Assembly (NCBI GenBank): GCA_947579665.1
Contig: OX388347.1
Coordinates: 22,684,562 to 22,748,561, forward strand
DNA length: 64,000 nucleotides
Direction: 5' to 3'
Origin: Sympetrum striolatum
Taxonomy: Eukaryota > Arthropoda > Insecta > Odonata > Libellulidae
Positions 12,951 to 22,183 of this stretch are shown here, piece by piece. The notes beneath the pieces are model-generated. The model had not been told where the DNA came from. It was given only the letters and a program-made list of their open reading frames with translations, and made no database searches. The position numbers were made by a program, and so were the translations under genes. Every line of letters starts with the position of its first letter. The first letter of the stretch is position 1.

Positions 12951-13914
12951 AAGGCTTTCTCTTCAGAGGGGAAGAATACTATTTTGACAATTTCAGCGAA
13001 AAAAGTGTCGCGTCAGTACGTTTTGGTAACATCTTTGCATTTCAGGGAGGCGCAAATTGCACAAAGAAAGGGTATAGGGACACGCCCTATAACTGGGGCT
13101 CTAAGGGACGGGTCAGACCCCTCTTCGGTGGGAATGGGATAGATCAGTGATTCCCAAAGTAGAGCCCACCGTCCCCAGGGGGCACCGTGTTACGCGAAGG
13201 GGGCGAAAAAAAGGAGCAAGGGGGTGCTGGACGCGAGGGTGTTATAAAGTGAATCGCCTTTCTTCCAAAATGCAGCTGCACTTGATTCTACGCAGCGTAG
13301 ACTGATTTATATGTCGTTGCGTATAGTTTTTCTTATTCGATGGTCTTAATTCTCATAAATACAGATGATGGCGCTGACCATCTCACCTCACGCGAATGAA
13401 AAAAATTCAATGGATCACATTCTGGTCTCTGTCGATGGATAGTATATTTAAAAAGGTTTGCAAAACATTTCTGTATTTTGCTCTGCAGAGAATCGGAGAT
13501 AGTGTATCATTTCAAGCACATTGATGTAGAATCTAAACTCCTCTGCACTAACTGAGCTGTTTCACTTTTTGTTTTCGATAAATCTGCGATTACACCTGCC
13601 CTTGGAAGATTCAAGATGGCGCTGCAATCTATTCAAGCCGGGCTTACTAAAATTTCTTAAAAGTATCGTTAGCAATCAATCAATTGTAAACCATACAATC
13701 AATCTGCAAATTCGATGTTACCACGCGTATGAACCTAAAATGACAAATCGCTACTAAAAATCACTTATAAGTACTTCTAATCCTAGAATGATCACCACAC
13801 AACCGCCAAATTATTTTTGATAAACCCTTTTTGCTAACTCAAACAGAGCAATTACAACGCACTCTTTATCATTTAAGATGACATTGCATAGTTGAAAACA
13901 TGGAAATAAAATGA
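12951..13914. other. no gene recognised; possible hAT end near 13145
   Basis: At 13145 the sequence CAGTGATTCCCAAAGTAG followed by a C/G-rich run (CCCCAGGGGGC) strongly recalls the left end of hAT elements, but I found no partner end or target duplication. The remainder is AT-rich with only short open frames. Confidence 0.4.
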
Positions 13915-13969
13915 ATAAAAGAAGTAATAATTTCAACTGCTTGGGCTTGGTGGTATGGATCCATCAGGA

Positions 13970-14117
13970 GCGAAAGTGAAAACAAACTTTTACTATACCG
14001 CAGAATATTTTATTGGTGGTATTTTCTGTATAATATTCTGTGGTATAAAATATAATATTCTGTGGTATTTTCTATATAATATTCTGTGGTATAGAAAAAG
14101 TTTGTTTTAACTTTCGC
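13970..14117. repeat. inverted repeat enclosing three 22-24 bp tandem units
   Basis: The outer arms GCGAAAGT.AAAACAAACTTT and the matching AAAGTTTGTTTTAACTTTCGC are reverse complements with few mismatches, and they include CTATACC.CAGAATATT. Between them three units of GGTATTTTCTGTATAATATTC type follow head to tail (14018-14041, 14042-14063, 14064-14087). It lies inside the 518-bp insertion. Confidence 0.75.
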
Positions 14118-14339
14118 TTCCAAATAATAATTTATTATATTTTAGCAGTAGTAATCTTCATTTTCATAACGTAGTAACGCCCTCGGGAGTTAGCAGGTTA
14201 CTGCTGCTAATACTTAGCCAAACGGTATGGATGAAAGTCACTACACTTCTACCGCCAACTATTTCCTACAGAGTTTTACCTTCGGTACTCAATTTAACAC
14301 ATTTACCGGCTGAGTCAATCTGAGGCCTCCCAAAAAACT

Positions 14340-14431
14340 TCCGGCAGGCAAATTGCCGTTGCTGGGAATTGAACCACAGCCCTCCGCTTGGCGCCTTAAC
14401 CGCTACACTGACACTACACCGCTGAGGCCCT
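14340..14431 (-). mobile_element. tRNA-like SINE head
   Basis: Read on the minus strand there is an A-box-like TAGCGGTTAAGGC and, about 35 bp on, a B-box GGTTCAATTCC (14365-14375). These are the internal RNA polymerase III promoter elements of tRNA genes. The acceptor stem and anticodon arm do not fold properly, so this is not a functional tRNA gene. It sits at the presumed 5' end of the insertion flanked by 19-bp direct repeats. Confidence 0.5.
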
Positions 14432-14590
14432 TATTTTATATTTATGCTTATATAAAAGAAGTAATAATTTTATGGATAAAAATAATAATTCATAATTGCA
14501 AATGTCAGCTTGAAGATTTCGCCGTCTTCCTTTAAATATCCAACATCCGCAAAGAGTCTTTTTACGCTTCACAAAGACGTATCTACTCAC

Positions 14591-14726
14591 CGATCACAGT
14601 CATCTCTGCATTACTGACCACTGTCTCGAATTTGGGCGCCTCGGTGGACACTTCGCACCTGTAGTTGCCGCTGGCTTCCCACCCCAAGTTCTTCAGCCCA
14701 ACGCTGGTCATGGACAGCCTCTCCTT
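14591..14726 (-). CDS. beat: Beaten path-like protein, exon for C-terminal half of first Ig domain
   Basis: The 136-nt exon encodes 45 residues beginning KERLSMTSVGLKNLGWEASG and containing NYRCEVSTEAPKFETV, the F-strand of a V-type Ig domain with the second disulphide cysteine. The phrase CEVSxEAPxF is characteristic of the Beat family. The acceptor (TTTTATCGCAG before AAG) is in phase 0 and matches the phase-0 donor of the exon at 16526-16764. The donor is GTGAGT at 14590-14585 and leaves one base of the next codon (phase 1). Known Beat proteins are secreted or membrane-anchored Ig proteins that bind Sidestep-family receptors and control motor-axon fasciculation and synaptic partner choice. 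The exon for the second Ig domain was not found downstream. The symbol is family level only; which beat paralogue this is cannot be told. Confidence 0.85.
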
Positions 14727-16525
14727 CTGCGATAAAATTGCATTCACAAACGCATCAGCCATTTTTATCGTTAATTTTGTGTTATTTAATTTAATTTCGA
14801 AAGATGTAGTTACGTGTGAATAAATCTATGAAGACGCATATAATATATATGAAACTCCTTGTCAGCGACACTTGAGAAATGGCTTGCATTAATTGCATCC
14901 AAGGTTGATTGTATTTCAATAGGAAATGGTATCCTACCAACAAGTAAATTAAGTAGTTCATCAATTGGAAAATTAGAAGAGGTAAAAAAAGAGAAGTTTT
15001 GTTAATGGTAATTAAAAAGCATCAGCGAGCAATGCTCAGATGATATCTTATGGATTTTCGAAAGAAAAAATATCGAAAAGCAAGGCTTAAATAACTCAAT
15101 AATTTAGAGAAAGAACGAATTTGGAAGATATCGAATATATCATGCGTCATCCCTGTGGGTTGATCTGATTTAGCGAGAAAAATCAGGGAAAAAAAGCACT
15201 AGCTTAAAGTCTTATAACTTAAAGAATATTTTTTTCCGCGAACAATACGTGGGGGCAGCTACAAGTAAACTTGGGAAAATAGAAATGAGGCTCACAAGAT
15301 TCTTTAGATGCAGATCTTTAGTAAAAGCAGTCTCTATTTTTTAAGCGTGTGTTGATGACTTTTAAGTCACTGTTACATTTAGGCTGGTTTCATTGAATAA
15401 TTTGAGTGAAACTCAATATCTCTCAATATTGCTACCTTTAGTGTGATAATTATTTAATGAAACATAAATTTAATATTTTTATTACATCAAATGTATATAA
15501 ATATGGTTCTAAAAAGGTTAAAATAGATCTCCCAATGCCAAGTGATTTAGATGTATAGATATTAATATATAAATAAAAATAATAAATATAATTAATATAT
15601 AATAAATTCAGCGAGTGTTACTCAGATGTTACAGGACGCGGGATGGGAATCATTAGAAGAAAAGAAAGAAAAATTCAAAGGATAAATTTATTAAATAAGT
15701 TCAGAGAAATTACGTTTTCAGATGATGCAACCGATATAATGCGACCCCCCTGTTATATGGGCCGTGCTGATACTGCCCGAAAGATTAGGGAAATAGATGC
15801 TAAAACGAATCGTTTCAAAAATTCATTTTTTCCGCAAAGTATACGCGAAAGCAACCGTTTAGGGAAATAGCGGCATGGTGCTTGCACCCCCTGCCACACA
15901 CTGAAAGGCGGCTTGCATGGTTCTTACATAGACATAGACAAATAGACTCTAGTCGAGATTCTTCGAACTAAATTCGTGTGTCGATATAATGTCTACAGAT
16001 ATCAATTAAGGCACGAAGAGTGCAATGCGGGAAATAATCTTTGCAGTAGAAGGTTGACAGAGAGAGAGCCAGAAAATGGCCAGAAAACACACACAGAAGG
16101 GAGGTGAAAAACACCGCGAAGTCAAAGTAAAACATTAATTATACAGTAAATGTTTAAGGTCGAAAGGTAAATTTAAAATTAGATAAAATATACAAGTAAC
16201 AAAAATTAAATCATTCACAAGATTTCTTAAATTTATTTTAATTATAAGTTCAAAAATTAACTGATTCATGGTAAAAGATCGAATATAGATTAGTTGGTAT
16301 CAATCGTAAAATGTGACACAAGCAAGGTAGGGAGTGGACTGAACAAAAGATGCACCAACAAAATGTATGTAAAACTCAACATGGAAACATGTGTTGCATC
16401 TGTTCAAATGATTGTGACGAGTCTGTCATAACTACTTCAATATTAGCATCAAAAACTCAGGAGTGACTTCTAACTAGTATCATTGTAGCCTTAGAGCAAT
16501 CCATTTGTGTCTAAAGTGTACTCAC
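14727..16525 (-). other. intron between the two beat exons
   Basis: This 1799-bp intron starts GTGAGT (16525 side) and ends GCAG (14727 side). It contains a LINE 3' fragment on the opposite strand (15611-15950). The rest is AT-rich without recognisable features. Confidence 0.75.
15611..15950 (+). mobile_element. 5'-truncated CR1/Jockey-superfamily LINE 3' end
   Basis: The translation reads through the C-terminal tail of a LINE reverse transcriptase protein: SVTQML, GWES, LLNKFREITFS, IMRPPCYMGR, ARKIREIDAKTNRFKNSFFP, ending at TAG near 15868. It is followed by the family's 3' UTR signature CCCCCTGCCACAC..AAGGCGGCTTG and a decayed TAGACA-type tail. A frameshift near 15640 breaks the N-terminal part. 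It lies antisense inside the beat intron. It holds only the end of the ORF and cannot encode active enzyme. Confidence 0.8.
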
Positions 16526-16764
16526 ATCCACAGTGATTCCACTGTTGTGAAACAGTCTGATGGGCGGCTCGTCGTCCGGGGAGAAGCGGTAGAACTCGAA
16601 TCCATCTTTGTACCATTTGACGCAGTAGAGATTCGCACCATCGCTGCCCAAGTCGAAGCTGCACTCCAGAGTCACGTTGCCGTTCAGCTCCACATTCTCG
16701 GGCACCTTGAGTTCGGTCAGACGCAGGGCCTCTGCAGCACTGTGGCCCCCGGGACTCTGCAGAC
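16526..16764 (-). CDS. beat: Beaten path-like protein, exon for N-terminal half of first Ig domain
   Basis: The 239-nt exon encodes a short linker and then LRLTELKVPENVELNGN, VTLECSF with the first disulphide Cys, the conserved VKWYKDGFEFYRF strand C core tryptophan region, and PPIRLFHNSGITVD. The VKWYK.g.EFYRf pattern is the hallmark of Beat first Ig domains. One N-glycosylation sequon (NVT) and an extra Cys (LYCVKWYK, where Ser is more usual) are visible. The acceptor is TTGCTAACAG at 16766-16765, and the exon starts with two bases of a split codon. The donor GTGAGT follows at 16525 in phase 0. The signal-peptide exon must lie further upstream on the minus strand (above 16.8 kb) and end in phase 1; none was found with certainty. 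Confidence 0.88.
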
Positions 16765-16990
16765 CTGTTAGCAAGAGTCCATTAATTACACCAACTGGAT
16801 TGACGAGGATACTGATTGAATTGATTAGGGCTATAATGATCTCCAGATAAAAATGTTAAGGGATAAAGAAAACCTCTTCAATAGATTAAAACTTACGCAA
16901 AGTAGAATTACGATAAAATGACCTATATTATTGACATTCAAAAATAAAATTTTCCACAGTCTCTGGCGATATCTTGTGGAAATAAGTCAT

Positions 16991-17181
16991 GATGAAGAAG
17001 AATAATTTGTACTTTTTCCACAGTATTTTATTAAAAACAATAAAAGGAAACAAAATACGAATAGTTTCAGAGATTTATCACTTGATGATGGAGATAAACC
17101 TCCAAAACTAGTCATTTTTTGTTTCCTTTTATTGTTTTTAATAAAATACTGTGGAAAAAGTACAAATTTTTCTTCTTCGTC
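16991..17181 (+). repeat. foldback element 1 with 65-bp arms and internal stem-loop
   Basis: Arms at 16991-17055 and 17117-17181 are reverse complements with about three mismatches (core TTTTAATAAAATACTGTGG). Just before the right arm lies TTGATGA, then the stem GGAG...CTCC, then AAAAC (about 17082-17109). This resembles the CTGATGA-stem-GAAAC string of the other foldback elements at 21.9, 26.4 and 28.6 kb. The arm includes AATAAAA and TGTGGAAAA words shared with those copies. It probably lies in the intron upstream of the beat exon at 16764. Confidence 0.75.
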
Positions 17182-18054
17182 AAGGAAAATTTTGTTACGA
17201 AAGAGGATGGGAGAAGAGCAGAAAAGGCAGTCTGCATCCTTCCTCAATAAGGAAACCACGTGAATAATTATTATTCGTATTCATAGAAATTATACTTTCT
17301 TAACGTAACTTGAAAAGTGCCTCCCAAAATTGCGAATTTTTATATACAGGCAGATACCTTCAAACGAAAGTATCAATCAGCAAGAGAATGTCAATTATCA
17401 TGATGGATAAGAAAATTCTGAAACTGTAGGCGTCTATTTCCCAATCAAATATTGGAAAGAAATCGTAGCAACTTGCTAGGGGATTTGCACAAACACACCA
17501 GTCTGCCACTCCAAGAAATCATTTTGATTAAAAGATTAAATTAGAGCGAAAATTATATTTAGTTTTATAATAAACTCTTACTTTAATAAAATAGCATGGT
17601 TTACAGCTTTATCCCTGCAATTCCGTGACTGGATTTCATAGATAAATTATCTGAATTTTGGATTTTATATCTTCATCTTAAAGCGGGGAAACATTGTTCT
17701 GCGCTTTGCAGCTCTAAATGAGGTAATGTAAAATTTAGATGTTTTATCATTTGAAGATGATTCGAATTACAAGTCAGCTTCGTCAGTCGACATTTTCACT
17801 CTTCTCTATAGTCATAAAAATTACGTTTTCTACATTTCCATCGATTGGTTTGGATTTCAAGGATTGTTTTATGTGTAGGTTGCCCACAAAATATTTCAGC
17901 ATTCGTACGAATTAAGTCAAATTAAGGTTAATTGAACTACAGAGAATATTGGGGCCAAAATAAATTATCCGACAGCACACACACTGTCTTGCTCTTCGAA
18001 ATATATTAATTGTGCTCATGTGGAGACATAAGGTCTATATGTAAATTACTTACA
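17182..18054. other. no feature recognised (probable beat intron)
   Basis: AT-rich sequence with no open frame or repeat that I recognise. Confidence 0.45.
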
Positions 18055-18198
18055 AGAAGGAAAGGGTAAAAGGTAAATTGCACATAAGGGCGTGCACCCA
18101 GGAAAAATACCAAGGAAAAACAGACTTGAAAAAAGTCTGACTGGGCCGGGAATTGAACTGGGGATCTTCCTCTATCCGGGAGGCTGCCTTAACCACTA
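18055..18198 (-). mobile_element. tRNA-derived SINE, left half of an inverted pair
   Basis: The minus strand reads TAGTGGTTAAGGCAGCCTCC (A-box region), then B-box-like GTTCAATTCCCGGCCC, AGTCAGACTTTTTTCAAG, and a tail unit TTTTTCCTTGGTATTTTTCC continuing to the word GTGCAATTTACC. The same 5'-to-3' order recurs at 38.85 kb. The anticodon region CCTCCCGGATAGAGG could form a four-pair stem with a 7-nt loop but lacks U33, so it is tRNA-derived rather than a working tRNA gene. Confidence 0.7.
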
Positions 18199-18206
18199 GT
18201 ACTTCT

Positions 18207-18306
18207 GTCTCGGTAGCCTAGTGGTTAAGGCAGCCTCCCGGATAGAAGAAAGATCCCGGGTTCGATTCCCGGCCCAGTCAGACGTTATTCAAATCCGTTT
18301 TTCCTT
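18207..18306 (+). mobile_element. tRNA-derived SINE, right half of an inverted pair
   Basis: GTCTCGGTAGCCTAGTGGTT gives an A-box and GGGTTCGATTCCCGG a perfect B-box with a five-pair T stem. The acceptor ends (GTCTCGG with CCCAGTC) pair at only five of seven positions and the anticodon arm is degraded. The sequence then runs GACGTTATTCAAATCCG and TTTTTCCTTA, the same tail as its inverted partner 8 bp to the left. Together the two form a palindrome of about 90-bp arms. Confidence 0.7.
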
Positions 18307-19615
18307 ACAAGTTTCGATTAAAATGTGGGTAGTACTGGCATTAGATGCGTGGTTACCCTTGGGATTTGTGAACTCTATTTCCGTTTTGTTCTCTCTTCCC
18401 ATTGATGTTAAGTTCAAATGTACTGTCGTCAGTCTTTGTTGAACAACATCACATCGTTTGAAATTTCCATGTATAGCCCGTATTTTATCTACATATGCAA
18501 GAAAATTGATATACTAATTGCTTTTTATTTAGGCCATTGCCGTTTAGAATACAGTAAAAAGTTTTAGATTTCTTATTGTTTAGTTACATATTTGAGAAGA
18601 AGACGGAGCAGTTATTCACACCGATTCTCTAAGTAATAGGCCTTATTTTTAACATACACTTTTATCTAACGTGCTTTCACGATAAAACGCTTGTATCTAT
18701 GATTTTCTTCATCCACTTTTCCATAATCAAACATCGACGAACAATTGACTTCTAAAACGGTCCCCTCAAGCTTGCTTGAATCTGAATGCAGCCCTGTTTC
18801 AGTGAGCCCAATTACGTGTGTATGGACGGAGATAGAAGACTGCAACTGCAGTAGATTTTAATGGTGGGCACAAAAAGAGGTTTCCGTGCGCCCGAAATTT
18901 CTTCCCAAATCCGTGCATTATCCGTGCATTCGCAAACAATGTGACGATTAGCCTCAGCTACGGAATGCAAACGGAATTTTGGAAATTCTCCTTGTCCTCT
19001 GCGCAATTGTCGAGAGCATTGGCCTTCCGTCAATCAACTGTCTGCGGACATCGTAGTGTGTTTAGAGGTGTTGTGATCGCAAACAGAGGAACGAGTGGTA
19101 TTTGCGAATTTGGCACTGGCGAAATCTGCCTGCCGATGCTGTAGACGAAGCCAATTGGCAGCTGAGGTTGGCAGTCACTCGATAACTTCAACGAAAATTG
19201 TGCTTCATGAAGAAAATAGCAGCAACAACTTTCACTCCTAAGCCCCGCAGCCTAATTCGTAACGAATTTTTGGGGAGAAGTTGTAGCCACATACCCTGAT
19301 ATGGTATCAACTAGGTTTAATAGTTAGGTATATTTGTTTGGAGAAATGTAAAACACCGTATATTTTCGAGTAAAGCCGACCAGAATATTAGCCGAGGCAC
19401 ATAACTTTATTATAAAAACTGGGAATAAGCCTAGGGGTGGGGGGGATTTGACGGCACCTGATATCGCCCCATCAGGGGGTCCGATCAAACATGATTGTTT
19501 TCAATCCGACAACTCCCAACGGACGGAACGCGATTGCGAAGAAAATTGACAAAGAATTGTTAATTGAGAAAGTGAGGAATTTAAAAGCCGATTTCCGACT
19601 ACGGTAATCTTTTTA
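18307..19615. other. no gene recognised
   Basis: A GC-richer patch at about 18.8-19.2 kb has short overlapping open frames on both strands, none resembling a known protein. Confidence 0.45.
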
Positions 19616-21032
19616 CTTTCTCCATATACGTAGTATAGAGAAAGTATTGTTTTCATGAAAAAAATCGACTTCGAGATTACAACGGAAATACGTTTTGGGG
19701 TCCCTAGAACACGTTTTGACCATTTTCGGAATGATATCTGTGTATGTGTGTATGTGTGTATATGTGTGTCTGTGTTTGTGAGCGCTCTAACTTAAAAAAA
19801 CTATTAGTCGTATCGTAACCAAACTTCATATATAGCACTGTAGTTGGTGCTGTCAGAGTTTATTAGTTTTTGGAGTAAATCGGTTAACCGAAAGTCGAGC
19901 TTTATTCGTCGAAGCAAATTTCCGGTTTTCAAAATATCTCCATTAATATGATATTTCGGTATATACTATTATTTACAAAAGTTTTAGAAAATGTAATTTA
20001 CTATAACTTTTGTATGAAACATATTTTTGTAACACTGATTCTTTAGGAGTTATTCGAGAAATACTGATAAACCGGAAGTAGCTGATAATGTACTTTGTGG
20101 GCGCTCTGGGCGAAAGGCCAATTTCATCGTTTTTCTTCTAACATGTCCCGAAAAACATTATTTATAATGTTTGTGACGTAAAAGATAATATGATATAAAT
20201 TAATCACTTATCTTCCAAGTTTAGATTGAATAGTTTGATTGATTAATAGATTGAGTTCGAAAATACTGTCGTAGATAAATATTTACATGTTAGTAGTTAA
20301 TTTCTTCGAAAAGAAAAAAATGCATCCAAATCACCCATACAAAATTAATGGAATTAGTATCAAAGTAGTAGATTCAGTTAAATATCTCGGGATCAACATT
20401 ACTAATAACTTAAATTGGAGCACGCATATTCGAAAAATCTGCGGCAAAGCAAGTAAAAGGCTTGGCTTTGTAAAGCGTATTGTCGGTAAATGCGACGAAA
20501 AGGTGAGAGAGCGATGTTATTTTACCTTGGTCAGACCCCTTCTGGAATATGCGGCAAGTATATGGGATCCGGCGGATGAAACGTGTACTCGCGAACTCGA
20601 GAAAGTGCAGCGTAAAGCGGTTCGTTTTGTTAAGAAATGCTACGATAAAAAAGCAAGCGTTACAAAAATGCTCTCAGACGTAGGTTGGGAATCCTTGAAA
20701 GAAAGGAGATTGGAAGCTAGGCTGCGATTGCTTAATAAATTCAGGGAAACTACATTTTCGGAAGATACAATCGGTATCATGCAACCCCCCTGCTACGTCG
20801 GTCGATCCGATAATGACCGTAAGTTAAGAGAAATAGATGCTAGGACGAATCGTTTCAGAGATTCATTCTTTCCGCGAACAATACGTGACAATAATCGAAT
20901 AAGGAAGTAATTTAGATTCAACTGGTGTTTACACCCCCTGCCACACGCCGAAAGGCGGCTTGTAGGGTATTAATGTAGATGTAGATGTAGACATGTTATA
21001 TATGGAGAAAGTCATGTGCTGGCCACATCAGA
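19616..21032 (+). mobile_element. Helitron-like non-autonomous element, copy C, with a LINE inside
   Basis: The start CTTTCTCCATATACGTAG...AGAGAAAG and the end TATATGGAGAAAG..ATGTGCTGGCCACATCAGA carry the family termini. The inner sequence is closer to copy E (62.7 kb) than to A, B and D, including a TATGTGTGTATGTG run and GTGGGCGCTCT. A LINE fragment with its duplication occupies 20285-20998; without it the element is about 710 bp. On the minus strand it begins TCTGATG after host A and ends GAGAAAG before host T. Confidence 0.6.
20293..20990 (+). mobile_element. 5'-truncated CR1/Jockey-superfamily LINE with 8-bp TSD
   Basis: An open frame to 20910 encodes the region after the catalytic site of a LINE reverse transcriptase: VKYLGINITNNLNWSTHIRK, KASKRLGFVKRIVG, RPLLEYAASIWDP, LEKVQRKAVRF, DVGWESLKERRLEARLRLLN, IMQPPCYVGR, ARTNRFRDSFFPR. 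The YLG and LRPLLEYAS.WDP motifs are typical of the CR1/Jockey superfamily. The 3' end has CCCCCTGCCACACGCCGAAA and a (TAGATG)n tail. ACATGTTA at 20285-20292 and 20991-20998 is a perfect target duplication inside Helitron-like copy C. The frame is intact over this piece, so the insertion is relatively young, but the catalytic YADD region is missing. Confidence 0.88.
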
Positions 21033-21896
21033 TTTTTCTAATGGAGATCAGGTAAGTGAGATCCTTACTCGAGTAGAAGCTGAGGGAGGCTTTTTCAGCA
21101 TAAAAAATGCGGTGAAAACCATGGCTTATACACGAGTATTTACGGTTTATTTTCTCAATCAAGTGAATTTAGCGCAACATTTTTACTCCGTACTACAAGT
21201 ATGGTGTTATTCTCTCTTGCAGTTACCATGGAAATCTACAGAAAAGCCGCGCCTTAAATAATAAAAAAATGCTTGGGTATGAAAACCTGCTCCCTATTTA
21301 CGAAATTTCTAAGGAAGATACAAGGGCTCAAGCCTAGCTTTAGCATTAGACCGAGTATGAACTGGTCTATGTGCGCCAAGGCTTAAGGAGGGATTCTCCC
21401 TTAGCAAAATCCATGTCCGCAAGGAATATGTCACGTATTTCATGAGAATCATGGTTGAGAATTAGGCTCACGACGGCCTTAGACTCGGGGCGTTGAAATA
21501 GCTATTAATTACATCAAGCTGAAATAATTGCTTTACTACCTCGTTCCTTAAATCCAAATATTTTCTTTCATAGGTAGAGAAATAAAATCTGTTTTGTTTC
21601 GATTCAAAAAAATCGATTCAATAAGGAGCAGTACCATCCAGAATGCTGTTTAACACTTGAGACGACTCAACAACAAGAAGGTATAAAATATTATAATCCA
21701 TGGAGATTTATTGTCACATAGGACGGATATAAATAAATAGGATTGAGAAATCGATGATGAAGTCCTCCGCAAAGAAAATGAAGATTTTGACAAAAACATC
21801 GAATGAGTAGCAATTGAATTTATAGCAAACTCCGTAAAAAGATGAAATTCACGGAAGAGGCCGTGACTTTGTGGAATTCCGACATAACTAAACAAT
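21033..21896. other. no gene recognised
   Basis: Short open frames only. Near 21850 the words GCCGTGACTTTGTGGAATTCC recur at 26.41 kb in the flank of another foldback element, so the right end of this stretch belongs to the same repeat complex. Confidence 0.4.
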
Positions 21897-22183
21897 GTTT
21901 AATAAAACAAAGTTTTTACCAACAACACAAGTAACTTTTACTATCCAGAATGAAAACACACTTCAGGCCTGAAGATGTAAGCTCGCTTATGAAACCAGTC
22001 GCAAAATAAATTTTCTGTGGAAAAGTACGAAGTGTTTTCATTCTGCAAATCGCCTTCCACGAAGTCACGCCTTCTCATATCGATTATATTTTACTATCCA
22101 CATGAGGTTTCGTTGGCTATATAACCTAATGTGGATAGTAAAAGTTACTTGCCTTGTTTCTAATAACTTTATTTTATTAAACA
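21897..22183. repeat. foldback element 4: overlapping inverted repeats with internal stem-loop
   Basis: An outer imperfect inverted repeat (GTTTAATAAAAC...AAGTAACTTTTACTATCCA against its complement at about 22130-22183) encloses a smaller one (CAGAATGAAAACAC..TTC against GAAGTGTTTTCATTCTG) and a third palindrome (about 22087-22143). CTGAAGATG, a stem TAAGC...GCTTA and TGAAACCAGTCG occur at 21969-21998, followed by AAAATAAATTTTCTGTGGAA, matching the order in the other foldback elements. Confidence 0.6.

Larger units (their letters stand above)
13934..14451 (-). mobile_element. 518-bp insertion flanked by identical 19-bp direct repeats
   Basis: The 19-mer ATAAAAGAAGTAATAATTT occurs identically at 13915-13933 and 14452-14470. 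A duplication of that length is typical of LINE-mediated (target-primed) retroposition. The enclosed segment carries a tRNA-like sequence on its minus strand near the right end and an inverted repeat near the left end. The simplest reading is a SINE-type retroposon in minus orientation, possibly composite. No poly(A) tail is visible at the left (3') end, which is unusual. Confidence 0.55.

Noticed and set aside
18207..18281. Possible functional tRNA gene
   Set aside because: A and B boxes and the T stem are good, but the acceptor stem pairs at only 5 of 7 positions, the anticodon stem is broken, U33 is absent, and related sequences recur with a shared tail, so it is a SINE.
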